The notes: generated by a model not told the origin, from the letters alone. A stretch of DNA of 64,000 bases from an uncultured Aquitalea sp. (GCF_945957525.1 NZ_CAMFLA010000005.1:62001-126000); one strand, 5' to 3'. Shown: positions 7,802 through 17,716, counted from the stretch's first letter. Translations and numbers: made by a program.

Positions 7802-9142
7802 TTAGACGTTGAGCAGCAGGAAGCGGCGTTCCCACGGGCTGATCACATCAAAGTACTCGCGGTATTCCGCTTCCTTGATGGCGCCGTAGGTGCGGATGAA
7901 ATGTTCGCCGAAGATGTCGGCCAGCGGTTGGCAACGCAACAGCATGTCGATGGCGTCGTCGAGGTGGCGCGGCAACTGGTGCGGTTGTTCGTAGGCGCTG
8001 CCGGTCAGCGGGTCGGATGGTTTCAGGCCCTGTTTGATGCCGAGGTAGCCGCAGGCCAGGCTGGCGGCAATGGCCAGGTAGGGGTTGACGTCCACGCCGG
8101 CAAGGCGGTTTTCCACCCGGCGCGCCTCCGGGCCGGAGTGGGGCACGCGCAGGCCGCAGGTGCGGTTGTCGAAGCCCCAGGACAAATTGATGGGGGCCGA
8201 TGTATAGCGCGACAGGCGGCGATAGGAATTCACGAAGGGTGCGAAGAAGGACATCGCCGCCGGCAGATAGGTTTGCAGGCCGCCGATGAAATGGTAAAAG
8301 GCGTTGGATGGCTGGCCGTCGGCCAGGCTGAAAATATTGCGGCCATCGGCCTTGTTCACCACACTTTGGTGCAGGTGCATGGCGCTGCCGGGCTGGCCTT
8401 GCATGGGTTTGGCCATGAAGGTGGCGTACATGCCGTTGCGGATGGCCACTTCGCGCACGGTGCGTTTGAACAGGAACACCTGGTCGGCCAGCGCCAGTGG
8501 GTCGCCATGGTCCAGATTGATTTCCATCTGGGCGGTGCCCATTTCGTGGATCAGGGTGTCCAGCGCCAGACCCTGGGCTTCGCACCAGTCGTACATCACA
8601 TCGAAAATATCGTCGTATTCGTTGACCGCGTCGATGGAGAAGCTCTGCATGCCGGCCTCGGTGCGCTTGGTGCGGCCGACCGGTGGTTTGAGCGGGATGT
8701 CCTCATCGGCTTCCATCTGCACCAGATAGAACTCCATTTCCGGCGCGACCACCGCGTCCCAACCTTCGTTTTCATACAGCTTGATGATGCGCTTGAGTAC
8801 GTTGCGCGGCGAGAGATCGGCCGGGGTGCCGTCAAAGTGCACGCAGTCGTGGATGATCTGCGCGGTGGGCTCCTTGTTCCATGGCACCGGGCGTACCGTG
8901 GCGGGGTCCGGAATCAGGCGCATGTCCGGGTCGGCGGCGGCTGTGAAGTCTTCTTCCGGGTAGTCGCCGGTGACGGTCATGCACAACACGGCTTCCGGCA
9001 GGCGCAGGCCTTCCTGCGGGTTGTACTTGTGGCGCGGCACGATTTTGCCGCGCGCCAGTCCGGTCATGTCCGGAATCAGGCATTCCACTTCGGTGATGCG
9101 ATTGTCGTCCAGCCACTGGTTGATCTGTTGAGCGCTGTTCAT
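7802..9142 (-). CDS. Glutamine synthetase family protein (PuuA/GlnA3-like)
   Basis: 446-residue ATP-dependent ligase of the glutamine-synthetase fold. Landmarks are the N-terminal beta-grasp domain ending in PDMTGLARGKIVPR, the metal/glutamate site EMEFYL, the TAQMEINLDHGD segment, and MHLHQSV for ATP binding. The RLLLLNV-type C-terminus, without the GlnA adenylylation loop, resembles gamma-glutamylpolyamine ligases (PuuA) more than housekeeping GlnA. The amine substrate cannot be read from sequence. I start at ATG 9142 because GAGG (complement at 9147-9150) precedes it; the frame continues upstream to 9400. No puu partner genes are adjacent. Confidence 0.82.
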   Translation of the reverse strand: MNSAQQINQWLDDNRITEVECLIPDMTGLARGKIVPRHKYNPQEGLRLPEAVLCMTVTGDYPEEDFTAAADPDMRLIPDPATVRPVPWNKEPTAQIIHDCVHFDGTPADLSPRNVLKRIIKLYENEGWDAVVAPEMEFYLVQMEADEDIPLKPPVGRTKRTEAGMQSFSIDAVNEYDDIFDVMYDWCEAQGLALDTLIHEMGTAQMEINLDHGDPLALADQVFLFKRTVREVAIRNGMYATFMAKPMQGQPGSAMHLHQSVVNKADGRNIFSLADGQPSNAFYHFIGGLQTYLPAAMSFFAPFVNSYRRLSRYTSAPINLSWGFDNRTCGLRVPHSGPEARRVENRLAGVDVNPYLAIAASLACGYLGIKQGLKPSDPLTGSAYEQPHQLPRHLDDAIDMLLRCQPLADIFGEHFIRTYGAIKEAEYREYFDVISPWERRFLLLNV

Positions 9143-9513
9143 AAATCCTCGGTATTGCGTTACGGGTGCGCGCCGGAGCTGGTGTCGCGGCGGGCGTGGT
9201 TGAGCAGGGTGTTGCGGCGCCGGGCCTGCAACAGAAAGACGGGGCGGTCGTCCAGGCCGGCGATGGGCTCGGTGAGACGGGGCTGACGGATAAGCCGGGC
9301 AACAGGGAGCAAGCGCTTCTCTTTGAAAATGCGGGTTGAGACGGCGAGCTAGCCGTGACTTCATCCTAGAGGGGGACGTATGGCTGGACAATGTCTTCAT
9401 ACGCCGCGCGGCGGCGAGTGTTGATGGAAGACAACAGCCATCGCCCGGATAGGTCTATAACAGGCATTGGTAAAACAGTTAAAATAGCGTTTCAAAGATA
9501 GCTATAAGACATT
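9143..9513. other. Divergent intergenic region with inverted repeats
   Basis: 371 bases between the PuuA-like gene (minus) and the DUF748 gene (plus), with no convincing gene. Two inverted repeats are visible: CGTATG/CATACG (9377-9382, 9398-9403) and TGTCTTC/GAAGACA (9392-9398, 9427-9433), overlapping each other. They could be operators or a folded 5' leader. The last 60 bases before 9514 are AT-rich and probably hold the DUF748 promoter, but no clear -35/-10 pair can be named. Confidence 0.4.
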
Positions 9514-12500
9514 ATGGATTCTGTTAGCACGCCACATCCCGAATCTCCAAAGAAAACGCCAAGTTTCCGCTGGAAGCGCTGGCTGGCGGCCATCGCCATC
9601 TTCATCGCGCTGCTGTTCGCTTTTCTGGCCGGCATTGCGCCGGGGATGGCGCAGCGGGCGGCGGCGGACTGGGCGCGAGGCATCGGCCGGCAGCTGACGC
9701 TGGGCGAGGTGAGCATCCACCCGTGGAGCATGACGGTGGAAGTGAAGGCGCTCAAGTTGGCCGAAGGCGATGGCAAGCCGCTGTTTTCCGCCGATCGTGT
9801 ATTTCTCGACGCTACGCCGAGGGCCTTGCTGATCGGGCGCTGGCAAGCGGCGGAATTCAGCGTCGACAAGCCGCAGCTGTGGGTGGAGCGGGACGATAAG
9901 GGCGAGTGGAACTGGGCGCGCTTCATCAAGGACGCCAGCGGCTCGCCCAAGGCCAAAGAGGCTGACGACAAGGCCATGCCGCGCCTGTTGCTGGAGTCGT
10001 TCCGGCTGCGACAGGGGGCGGTTTATCTGCACGACAAGCTGGCGGATCCGGATGGCAGCTTCCGCGTGTCGCCGCTCAATATCGCTCTGACGGACGTGTC
10101 CACCTTGCCTGAGGCAGGCGGCGTCAAACTGCACGCCGGCTTGCAGGACGGCACCCGCTTTGACTGGAAGGGCAGCCTGGAGCTGCAGCCGCTGCGCTCT
10201 TCCGGCGATATCAGCATGGTTGGCCTGAAGCTGGCCACGGTATGGGATTACATCAAACCCAGTCTGAATCTGGACAGCCCCAAGGGCGAGCTCAGCGCCA
10301 GCGTGCGCTACCGTTTCGACATGAGCGGCAAGGCGCTGCAACTGACGCTGGACCCCTTCAGCGCCCAGCTCAAGGGGCTGGAAGCGCACGCGCCCGGCAC
10401 CCGTCATGAACTGGTGTTGCCGACCCTGCAGGTGAGCGGCGGCAAGTTCGATCTGGCCAGCCATAGCGTCAATATCGCCAGCGTCGCGCTCAACGGCGGC
10501 CGGCTCGACGCCCGGCGCATGGAAAATGGCGTCATCGACTGGCTGGCGGCCGTGCCTGCCGGCAAGTCGGCACCGTCGCAGGCTGATAGCAAGCCCTCTC
10601 CCTGGCGCGTCAAGGTGGATGCCATCCGCCTGAGCGACTGGCATTACCGGCTGGAGGACGCGCATTTTGCCGGCCCCCTGGCCATAGAAACCGAATTGCC
10701 GTTGTTGCAAGCGGGCTTCTCGCTGACGCCTGAAGCCGGCTTCAGTGTGGACAAGCTGTCCGGCGAACTGAAAAACCTGCAACTGGGCCGCAGCGGCCAG
10801 AACGCGCCCTTGCGGCTGGCCAGCCTCAAGTTGGGCCCGTCGCGCATCAGTCAGAAGGATGTGGAGATTGCGCCGGGCGAGGTGACGCTGGCAGGGCTGC
10901 AAGCCGATGTGCGGCGGGAACGCAACGGCGCGGTGAATCTGGCCGAGCTGTTCAAGCAGAACGCCGCGCCGGCCAAGGCGGCGGGCGGTGCCGGCCAAAG
11001 CGACGCCAAACCCGGCTGGAAACTGAAATATCCGCTGGTAACGCTGGCGGACAGTGGCGTCAGCTGGACTGACCAGACATTGCCGCGCCCCGTCACGTTT
11101 GCCCTGAAGGGCTTGGGCGGCAAGCTGCTGGCCAAGGAGCAGGGCCCGCTGGACGTGCAACTGGACGGCATGCTGGAAACCGGCAAGCTGTCAGGACATT
11201 TCAGCCTTGATCCCGCCTCCGGCGCGGTGAAAGGCAAACTGTCCACCAACCAGGTGCCGCTGGCGCCGCTGGCACCCTATGGTTTGTCCGGCACCCCGCT
11301 GCGCATGGCGGGCGGACTGCTTTCGGCCAACCTTGATATCGACTCCGCTCGCTCTGCCTGGAAAGTGGCTGGCGACGTCGGCATCACCCAACTCAGCGTG
11401 ATGGAGCCCGGGCAGAAACTGCCCTTGCTGGGCTGGCGCAGCCTGAAGGTGGATGGCCTCGCCTTGCAGGCCAACCCGCTGAAGGTGGCGATTCGCGATA
11501 TCCGTCTGGAAGAGCCTGTGGCGCGCGTAATTCTGGATCAGCAGCGTCAGCTCAACTTCCAGAAAATCTTCGCCGCCCGCGCCGCCGGCAAGCCCGCTGC
11601 GCCGGTCAAGCCGGCCGCCGCCGCGCCGCTGCCGCCGGTAGAGGTGCGCAGCGTGCACATGAACCGCGGCCGGGTGGAGTTTGCCGACCAAAGCATGAAC
11701 CCCAATTTCCGGGCCCTGATGCACCACTTGCGCGGTTCGGTGCAGGGTTTGTCGACCCAGCCCGGCCGCAAGGGCACGGTGACGCTGAACGGCGATGTGG
11801 ACCAGTATGGCGACGTGCGCGTGCGCGGGGCGCTGGCGCCGCTGGCCGTCACGGACGATACCGACATTACCCTGTCTTTCCGCAATATTCCGCTCAGCAC
11901 GCTCAACCCCTATTCCACGACTTTTGCCGGCTGGCGCATCAATGACGGTCGCCTGACGGTGGATCTGCGCTATCTGCTGGAGCATCGCCAGCTGAAGGGC
12001 GAGAACCGTGTGGTGCTGGACACCCTGCAACTGGGCGAAGAGGTGCCGGACTACAAGGGCACCCGCCTGCCCTTGCGGCTGGCGGTGGCCTTGCTGGAGG
12101 ACAGCGACGGCCGCATTGACCTGGATCTGCCGGTCAGCGGCAGCCTAGACGACCCGCAGTTCAGCTACGGGCAAATCGTGTGGAAAGCGGTAGTGAATGT
12201 GGTCACCAAGATCGTCACCGCGCCTTTCCGCGCGCTGGGCGCGTTGATTGGCGGCGACGGCTTCGACAACATCTACTTCGTGCCGGGCGAGGCCAGCGTT
12301 ACCCCGCCGGAACGCGAAAAGCTGGAGAAAGTGGCCGGAGTGATGAGCAAGCGCCCCAAGATGATGCTGGAGCTCAGCGGCGGTTACGACGCGAGCGTTG
12401 ACGGCAAGGAGCTGGCGCGCGCCCGCATCGATGCGGCGGTACTGAAGTCGGCGGGTCGCAGCCTGCTGCCGGGAGAACCGCTGCCGGTGCCGGATCTTGC

Positions 12501-12819
12501 CGATCCGGCCATGCTGTCGGCGCTCAAGACGGTGTATGCGGAGCGCATCGGCCGCATCAAGCTGATGAGCCACACGCTGAACCCCACCGGACCGAGCGGC
12601 GCGGCGCTGGCCAAGATCCTGCGCGCGGAGCTGATCTCCAACGAGAAAGTAGACGAGGCGGCTTTGCAGGCGCTGGCGCGGCAACGGGCGGAAAACGCGC
12701 GGCGAGTGATGATGCGGAATGACAACACTCTGGGCGAACGCATCAAACTGGCTGATCCGGTGAAAAACCGCGCGGAACGGGACGGCGTACCCTTGGGGAT
12801 CAAGCTTTCCGGCAAGTAG
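9514..12819 (+). CDS. DUF748 / AsmA-like envelope protein with OmpA-like C-terminus
   Basis: 1101-residue protein. A cytoplasmic basic N-terminus is followed by one membrane helix (about residues 23-43), then a very long periplasmic region of repeated beta-rich modules of the DUF748/AsmA superfamily; an Ala/Pro-rich linker lies near residue 700. The last 200 residues (from VPGEASVTPPEREKL) resemble an OmpA/MotB peptidoglycan-binding fold, usual in DUF748 proteins. AsmA-like proteins such as YhdP, TamB and YdbH form bridges that carry phospholipid to the outer membrane; a similar role is plausible here but is inference. No clear Shine-Dalgarno before ATG 9514. Confidence 0.83.
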   Translation: MDSVSTPHPESPKKTPSFRWKRWLAAIAIFIALLFAFLAGIAPGMAQRAAADWARGIGRQLTLGEVSIHPWSMTVEVKALKLAEGDGKPLFSADRVFLDATPRALLIGRWQAAEFSVDKPQLWVERDDKGEWNWARFIKDASGSPKAKEADDKAMPRLLLESFRLRQGAVYLHDKLADPDGSFRVSPLNIALTDVSTLPEAGGVKLHAGLQDGTRFDWKGSLELQPLRSSGDISMVGLKLATVWDYIKPSLNLDSPKGELSASVRYRFDMSGKALQLTLDPFSAQLKGLEAHAPGTRHELVLPTLQVSGGKFDLASHSVNIASVALNGGRLDARRMENGVIDWLAAVPAGKSAPSQADSKPSPWRVKVDAIRLSDWHYRLEDAHFAGPLAIETELPLLQAGFSLTPEAGFSVDKLSGELKNLQLGRSGQNAPLRLASLKLGPSRISQKDVEIAPGEVTLAGLQADVRRERNGAVNLAELFKQNAAPAKAAGGAGQSDAKPGWKLKYPLVTLADSGVSWTDQTLPRPVTFALKGLGGKLLAKEQGPLDVQLDGMLETGKLSGHFSLDPASGAVKGKLSTNQVPLAPLAPYGLSGTPLRMAGGLLSANLDIDSARSAWKVAGDVGITQLSVMEPGQKLPLLGWRSLKVDGLALQANPLKVAIRDIRLEEPVARVILDQQRQLNFQKIFAARAAGKPAAPVKPAAAAPLPPVEVRSVHMNRGRVEFADQSMNPNFRALMHHLRGSVQGLSTQPGRKGTVTLNGDVDQYGDVRVRGALAPLAVTDDTDITLSFRNIPLSTLNPYSTTFAGWRINDGRLTVDLRYLLEHRQLKGENRVVLDTLQLGEEVPDYKGTRLPLRLAVALLEDSDGRIDLDLPVSGSLDDPQFSYGQIVWKAVVNVVTKIVTAPFRALGALIGGDGFDNIYFVPGEASVTPPEREKLEKVAGVMSKRPKMMLELSGGYDASVDGKELARARIDAAVLKSAGRSLLPGEPLPVPDLADPAMLSALKTVYAERIGRIKLMSHTLNPTGPSGAALAKILRAELISNEKVDEAALQALARQRAENARRVMMRNDNTLGERIKLADPVKNRAERDGVPLGIKLSGK

Positions 12820-12848
12820 GCAAAAATCCCGCTTGATATGTGTCAACG

Positions 12849-12885
12849 AACGGCGTAACTACATGTAGTGTAATACGCCGTTTTC
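12849..12885 (+). terminator. Stem-loop after the DUF748 gene, enclosing NrdR box 1
   Basis: Arms AACGGCGTA (12849-12857) and TACGCCGTT (12874-12882) followed by TTC. The 16-base loop contains the palindrome ACTACATGTAGT (12858-12869). It could end DUF748 transcription while the same DNA serves as an operator for nrdJ. Confidence 0.6.
12856..12871 (+). promoter_or_regulatory. NrdR box 1 upstream of nrdJ
   Basis: TAACTACATGTAGTGT matches the palindromic NrdR consensus ACACTATATATAGTGT at 12 of 16 positions. Its centre lies 31 bp from box 2, which is the three-helical-turn spacing of paired NrdR sites. Confidence 0.7.
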
Positions 12886-12886
12886 T

Positions 12887-12902
12887 ATTGCACATATTGT
12901 GT
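12887..12902 (+). promoter_or_regulatory. NrdR box 2 upstream of nrdJ
   Basis: ATTGCACATATTGTGT matches the ACACAATATATTGTGT form at 11 of 16 positions, including the whole right half. It ends 42 bases before the nrdJ start. Confidence 0.7.
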
Positions 12903-12944
12903 GGATAATTGGCGTTCAATCTTGAAGAACAATGGGGGAAGCAG

Positions 12945-15809
12945 ATGAAACGGGAACAAGGCGCGGCCATGCTTGAGCAGGACATCTCGCGCGAGGTGCT
13001 GCTGGAGAAATACGCCAAGGGTGGCGAACAAAGCGTGGACGAAGTGCGCCAGCGCGTGGCCAAGGCGCTGGCTGCGCTGGAAAAGGACCCGGCCCGTTTC
13101 GAGCCTCTGTTTTTTGAAGCGCTGGACAATGGCTTCATTCCCGGCGGCCGCATCAACTCCGCTGCCGGCACCGATCTGCGCGCCACGCTGATCAATTGTT
13201 TCGTGCAGCCGGTGGGCGACTCGGTGTCCGAACCCTCGCGCGGCAAGGTGGGCATTTACGAAGCGCTGCTGCAGGCGGCGGAAACCATGCGCCGCGGTGG
13301 CGGCGTGGGTTACAACTTTTCCCGCATCCGTCCCAAGGGCGCGCGGGTGAAAGGCACCAATAGCCGTGCCTCCGGCCCGGTGTCCTACATGCGCGTGTTT
13401 GACCGCAGCTGCGAAACGGTAGAATCCGCCGGCGCGCGGCGCGGCGCCCAGATGGGCGTGCTGGACGTGAGCCATCCTGACGTGGAGGATTTCATCCACG
13501 CCAAGGACAAAGGCGATCTGCGCAATTTCAATATTTCGGTGGGCGTGTCGGACGATTTCATGCGTGCGGTGGAAGCGGATGGCGATTGGCAGCTGACCCA
13601 TGAGGTGGAACCGGCGACCGAGGCTTTCCCCGGCCACTTTCAGCGCGACGACGGCCTGTGGGTGTACCGCACCGTGCGCGCCCGCGATCTGTGGCGGCAG
13701 ATCATGGATTCCACCTACGACCACGCCGAGCCCGGCGTGCTGTTCATGACCCGCATCAATCAGGACAACAATCTGTCCTACTGCGAGGTGATCGAGTCCA
13801 CCAACCCTTGCGGCGAGCAGCCGTTGCCGGACTACGGCTGCTGCGATCTGGGGTCGGTCAATCTCACCAAGTACGTGCGTCAGCCTTTCGGCGCCAAGCC
13901 CAGCTTTGATTTCAAGGCTTTTGAAAGCGTGGTGCGCATGTCGGTGCGCATGCTGGACAACGTGCTGGATCTGACCGTCTGGCCCTTGAAGGAACAGGAA
14001 AACGAAGCGCAATCCAAACGCCGCGTCGGCCTGGGCTTCACCGGGCTTGGCGACGCGCTGATCATGCTGAAGATTCGCTACGACAGCGAAGAAGGCCGTC
14101 GCTTTGCCGCACGCATCTCTGAAAGCATGCGCGACGCCGCTTACGACGCCTCGGTGGATCTGGCCATCGAAAAAGGTGCGTTTCCGCTATTCGACGCGGA
14201 CAAATACTTGGCCGAGCCGCATTGCGCCAGCCGTTTGCCGGAGAGCATCAAGCAGCGCATCCGCAAGCATGGCATCCGCAATTCGCACCTGCTGTCCATC
14301 GCGCCCACCGGCACCATTTCGCTGGCCTTCGCCGACAACGCCAGCAATGGCATCGAACCGCCTTTCTCCTGGTTCTACACCCGCAAAAAGCGCATGGCGG
14401 ACGGCGGCAGCCAGGAATACCTGGTGGAAGACCACGCCTATCGCGTCTATCGCATGCAGGGCGGCGATACCCAGGCCTTGCCGGAGTACTTTGTCTCCGC
14501 GCTGGAAATGAGCGCGCTGGATCACATGCGCATGGTGGCGGCGGTAGCCCCTTTCATCGACACCGCCATCTCCAAGACGGTGAACGTGCCGGCCGATTAT
14601 CCGTTTGCCGATTTCGAAACCCTGTATCTGGAAGCCTGGCGCAACGGCCTGAAGGGCATCACCACGTATCGCCCCAACAGCGTATTGGGTTCGGTGTTGT
14701 CGGTAGAGCCGGCCAAGGAAGCCAAGGAGGCGCCGCAGGATCTGTCCGCCAGCCAGGATGGCGACCCGGACCGCCGCATCACCCTGAACACCACGCCCAG
14801 TCCGGCGCTGGCCAGCCTCAAGTGGCCCAACCGGCCGAAACTGAAAGAGGGCAACCCGTCCTGGACCTATATGGTGGAAGGCGCGGCCGGCGACTTTGCC
14901 GTGGTGGTGGGCCATGTGGAAAACGGCCATCTCACCCCGTTCGAGTGCTGGGTCAACGCTACAGAGGAACAGCGCGGCCTGGGCGCCATCGCCAAGACCC
15001 TGTCCATGGACATGCGCTGCCGCGATCACGCCTGGCTTGCCGCCAAGCTGGACGCGCTGTCCCACACCAACGGCGACAAGCGCTACGCCTTCGAGCTGGG
15101 CGACAAGACGGTGTACGCCACCTCGGCCGCCGCTGCGCTGGGGCAGGTAGTGCGCCATCGCGTGGCCCAGTTGGGCGCGCTGGAGAAGGACGAACATGCG
15201 CCTACGCCGGTGATGGACGCGCTGTTTGCCCGCAAGGAACCCAAGTCGGGCACCGACGGCACCATGAGCTGGTCGGTGGATGTGGGTAATCCGCAAACCG
15301 GCGATGATTTTGTCCTGTTCCTGAAAGAGCTGGTGTTGCCCAACGGCAAGCGCCGCCCGTATTCAGTATGGCTGGCGGGCAGCTACCCGCGCGAGCTGGA
15401 CGGTCTGTGCAAGATGCTGAGCCTGGACATGCGCGTGATCGATCCGGCCTGGATCGGCATGAAGCTGCGCAAGCTCTTGAGCTATGCCGAGCCGCAGGGC
15501 GACTTCTTCGCTCGCACGCCGGGTTCTGAGAAGTCGCAAAGCTGGCCCTCCACTGTCGCCTATATGGCGCAGCTCATGATCCACCGCTACGCCATGCTGG
15601 GCGTGCTGACGGAAGAGGGCGTGCCGGTAGAAGAGATGGGGGTGATGGTGCCGGAGCAGAGCGATCTGTTCAGCGCCGACCTGCCCGGTGTGGCCACGCT
15701 GAAGCAAGTGGCCGGCAAGCCTTGTCCGGAGTGCGGCAATCACGCGCTGATCAAGAAGGATGGTTGCGAATTCTGCACCGCCTGCGGTCACGTTGGCGCC
15801 TGCGGCTGA
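12945..15809 (+). CDS. nrdJ: Adenosylcobalamin-dependent ribonucleotide reductase (class II)
   Basis: 954-residue enzyme that reduces ribonucleotides to deoxyribonucleotides with a B12-generated thiyl radical, so it needs no oxygen. The active-site N-x-C-x-E is present in [18 protein letters not shown] near residue 286, with the preceding [18 protein letters not shown] loop. After the catalytic barrel come two related modules (about 640-735 and 770-860) that look like TSCPD domains, then a C-terminal CPECG...CEFCTACG cysteine cluster that probably delivers reductant or binds zinc. I start at ATG 12945, preceded by GGGGGA; the TTG at 12909 overlaps the operator region. Two NrdR boxes indicate repression when dNTP/ATP levels are high. 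Confidence 0.92.
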   Translation: MKREQGAAMLEQDISREVLLEKYAKGGEQSVDEVRQRVAKALAALEKDPARFEPLFFEALDNGFIPGGRINSAAGTDLRATLINCFVQPVGDSVSEPSRGKVGIYEALLQAAETMRRGGGVGYNFSRIRPKGARVKGTNSRASGPVSYMRVFDRSCETVESAGARRGAQMGVLDVSHPDVEDFIHAKDKGDLRNFNISVGVSDDFMRAVEADGDWQLTHEVEPATEAFPGHFQRDDGLWVYRTVRARDLWRQIMDSTYDHAEPGVLFMTRINQDNNLSYCEVIESTNPCGEQPLPDYGCCDLGSVNLTKYVRQPFGAKPSFDFKAFESVVRMSVRMLDNVLDLTVWPLKEQENEAQSKRRVGLGFTGLGDALIMLKIRYDSEEGRRFAARISESMRDAAYDASVDLAIEKGAFPLFDADKYLAEPHCASRLPESIKQRIRKHGIRNSHLLSIAPTGTISLAFADNASNGIEPPFSWFYTRKKRMADGGSQEYLVEDHAYRVYRMQGGDTQALPEYFVSALEMSALDHMRMVAAVAPFIDTAISKTVNVPADYPFADFETLYLEAWRNGLKGITTYRPNSVLGSVLSVEPAKEAKEAPQDLSASQDGDPDRRITLNTTPSPALASLKWPNRPKLKEGNPSWTYMVEGAAGDFAVVVGHVENGHLTPFECWVNATEEQRGLGAIAKTLSMDMRCRDHAWLAAKLDALSHTNGDKRYAFELGDKTVYATSAAAALGQVVRHRVAQLGALEKDEHAPTPVMDALFARKEPKSGTDGTMSWSVDVGNPQTGDDFVLFLKELVLPNGKRRPYSVWLAGSYPRELDGLCKMLSLDMRVIDPAWIGMKLRKLLSYAEPQGDFFARTPGSEKSQSWPSTVAYMAQLMIHRYAMLGVLTEEGVPVEEMGVMVPEQSDLFSADLPGVATLKQVAGKPCPECGNHALIKKDGCEFCTACGHVGACG

Positions 15810-15876
15810 GCGCCTTCGGCCCACCCGGCTGTCCGGGTTGTCGCTCCGCGGCGGTCTGATGCGCGGCTGCAAACAG

Positions 15877-15910
15877 AAGAGCCCTGTCGGAGCAAACCGG
15901 CAGGGCTTTT
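15877..15910 (+). terminator. Rho-independent terminator after nrdJ
   Basis: A 14-bp stem with two G-U pairs (arms 15877-15890 and 15897-15910, core GCCCTG/CAGGGC) that ends in TTTTG. It lies between convergent nrdJ and the LuxR-type regulator. Confidence 0.85.
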
Positions 15911-15980
15911 GTTCATGCGTGGCGGGGCTGGCGTTTTGGCGCCCTCTCAGGCGGGGCCGGTGGATGCCGGCCGCACCGGC

Positions 15981-16607
15981 TCACACCAGATTGTTGCTGC
16001 GGGCGAAGTCAGTCAGCTCCACCACATTGCTGATGCCGAGTTTTTCGAAGATGTTCACCTTGTAGGTGCTCACCGTCTTGTTGCTGATGAACAGCCGCTC
16101 GGCGATATCCTTGTTGGACAAGCCCTGCACCAGGTGCTGCAGCACGGAGAGTTCACGGTCGGACAGCTTGTTGATTCGCGTGTCTTGCGTCTTGCCGTCT
16201 TCCATCTTGATGCCGGCCACCACGCCGCGCGGGAAGAAGCTGTAGCCGGCCATCACCACATCGGCGGCGGACACTACCGAGCCCAGATCGCGGGTCTTGC
16301 TGACGTAGCCGTCCGCGCCCGCCTGCATGGAACGCGAGGCGTAAACCGATTCATCGTGAGCGGACAGCACCAGCATCTTGGTGTCCGGCTGCTGGGTTTT
16401 CAGCCGCTTGATGAGGTCCAGACCGCCGATGCGCGGGATGTTGAGGTCCACCACCATCAGGTCCACCCGGTTCTCGCGCATGGTCTCGATGGCGGATTGG
16501 CCGTTGTCGCAATCGGCCACCACCTTGTACTTGCCCGAGGATTCGAGCACTGACTTCACTGCCAGGCAGATCGCCGGGTGATCATCGACAATAACGACGT
16601 TTTTCAT
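15981..16607 (-). CDS. LuxR/NarL-family response regulator
   Basis: 208-residue two-component regulator. Receiver domain (1-120) with acidic pocket D8/D9, phospho-acceptor D54 in VVDLNIP, switch S82 and K104; C-terminal LuxR-type helix-turn-helix (about 145-205) with the GLSNKDIAERLFISNKTVSTYKVNI signature split across the two helices. It is an orphan: no kinase gene is adjacent. Similar short regulators include BvgA/EvgA/BfmR-like proteins, so a role in surface or virulence functions is possible but cannot be told from sequence. Confidence 0.9.
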   Translation of the reverse strand: MKNVVIVDDHPAICLAVKSVLESSGKYKVVADCDNGQSAIETMRENRVDLMVVDLNIPRIGGLDLIKRLKTQQPDTKMLVLSAHDESVYASRSMQAGADGYVSKTRDLGSVVSAADVVMAGYSFFPRGVVAGIKMEDGKTQDTRINKLSDRELSVLQHLVQGLSNKDIAERLFISNKTVSTYKVNIFEKLGISNVVELTDFARSNNLV

Positions 16608-16935
16608 TTTCCACTCCAGAAATGTCGGAACAATAGCCTGCCCGGAACGGGGTGATGGCTGGATAGCCGCTACTGCAAGTCAGTATCCGGGTTGGGCCAG
16701 CAGGGCCGGCGTCTTGACGCGCGCCGGCTGTTTCTGTCTGGCGTTGCTCATTTTATGGGGTGGGAAAAAACGATGTTGATACAAGCTCTGTTGTAAATTC
16801 TGATTTTTGTTGAACAAAATTCTTACAGCAGGCTGTGAAGGAAGAGGATTATTTTCATTTTTTGCCGCAGTGCAAAAAAAGGATGTCCGAGAAAGACATC
16901 CTTTTTGCGTTGTAGCGACGCGGAAAATCAGTGCA
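16608..16935. other. Intergenic region upstream of the response regulator
   Basis: 328 bases without a supported gene. It holds the regulator's upstream region, a near-palindrome TTTTGT-TGA-ACAAAA (16805-16819), a possible plus-strand -35 TTGATA (16776-16781) with a weak -10 17 bases on, and the bidirectional terminator at 16876-16906. A short plus-strand transcript ending there is conceivable but not established. Confidence 0.4.
16876..16906 (-). terminator. Bidirectional terminator after the SDR gene
   Basis: A perfect 12-bp stem AAAAAGGATGTC (16876-16887) and its complement (16895-16906) around a 7-base loop. A-run and T-run on either side let it work in both directions; it lies 30 bases beyond the SDR stop. 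Confidence 0.85.
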
Positions 16936-17658
16936 TCAGGCCGGCTGACCGGTAGCCGCCAGCACGATTTCGCGCACGCAGACGTTTTGCGGTTGCTGGT
17001 AGGCGTAGGCGATGGCGCTGGCGATGTCGGTGGCCTTGAGCACGCCGCCCATGCCTTCCTTCCATTCTTCGTAGCCTTGCTTGATGCCCTCGTCGCTGGT
17101 GTGGCTCAACAACTCGGTTTCCACCGCGCCCGGGGCGATGGTGATGACGCGCACATTATGGCCGGCCACTTCTTCGCGCAGGTTTTCCGAGATGGCGTGC
17201 ACGGCGAACTTAGTGCCGCAGTAGGCCACGTGGTTGGGGAAGGTCTTGCGGCCCGCGATGGAGCTAATGTTGATGATGGTGCCGCTCTTGCGCGCCACCA
17301 TGCCGCCCAGCACGGCGTGGATGCCGTTGAGCAGACCCTTCACGTTGACGTCCAGCATGCGCTGCCACTCGTCAGGGTTTTGCTTGGCCATCTCGCCCAG
17401 CAGCATCACGCCGGCGTTGTTGACGATGGCGTCGGCCGGGCCGAAGCGCTGTTCAGCTTCCTTGATGGCGGCCTGCATGGCGACGGCGTCGGTTACATCG
17501 ACGGCGCGGCACAGGGTGCTGGGCAGGTTCAAGGCTTCCAGGCGTTCCAGCCGGCGGGCCAGCAGCAGCAGCGGGTGGCCTTGCGATGACAAGAGACGGG
17601 CGGTGGCTTCGCCGATGCCGGAGCTGGCGCCGGTAATGATGATCAGCGGTTTGTTCAT
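16936..17658 (-). CDS. Short-chain dehydrogenase/reductase (YdfG-like)
   Basis: 240-residue classical SDR oxidoreductase using NAD(P)H. Cofactor motif TGASSGIG at 9-16, NNAG at 80-83, catalytic serine at about 132, Y146 and K150 (YCGTK). The overall pattern, including PGAVETELL, resembles the YdfG/serine 3-dehydrogenase group of clan C1. The arginine pair after the second strand (ARRLERL) suggests NADPH preference. Divergent from a LysR gene 111 bases away, which is likely its regulator. The substrate is unknown. Confidence 0.88.
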   Translation of the reverse strand: MNKPLIIITGASSGIGEATARLLSSQGHPLLLLARRLERLEALNLPSTLCRAVDVTDAVAMQAAIKEAEQRFGPADAIVNNAGVMLLGEMAKQNPDEWQRMLDVNVKGLLNGIHAVLGGMVARKSGTIINISSIAGRKTFPNHVAYCGTKFAVHAISENLREEVAGHNVRVITIAPGAVETELLSHTSDEGIKQGYEEWKEGMGGVLKATDIASAIAYAYQQPQNVCVREIVLAATGQPA

Positions 17659-17716
17659 GATTAACTCCTGAAATAGTGTTTGCAGATGGCTGAGAGCTTG
17701 GCACGAGTGTATTCTT

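Noticed and set aside
7724-9286. 520-codon plus-strand frame opposite the PuuA-like gene
   Set aside because: No motif, composition typical of antisense frames, and the minus strand encodes an intact ligase.
9502-11160. 552-codon open frame on the minus strand across the DUF748 gene
   Set aside because: Antisense shadow of a long GC-rich gene; no recognisable domain, and the plus-strand frame has membrane anchor and family modules.
17698-17714. TTGGCACGAG before the LysR gene as a second sigma-54 promoter
   Set aside because: The -24 half looks right but no GC follows at the required ten-base distance.
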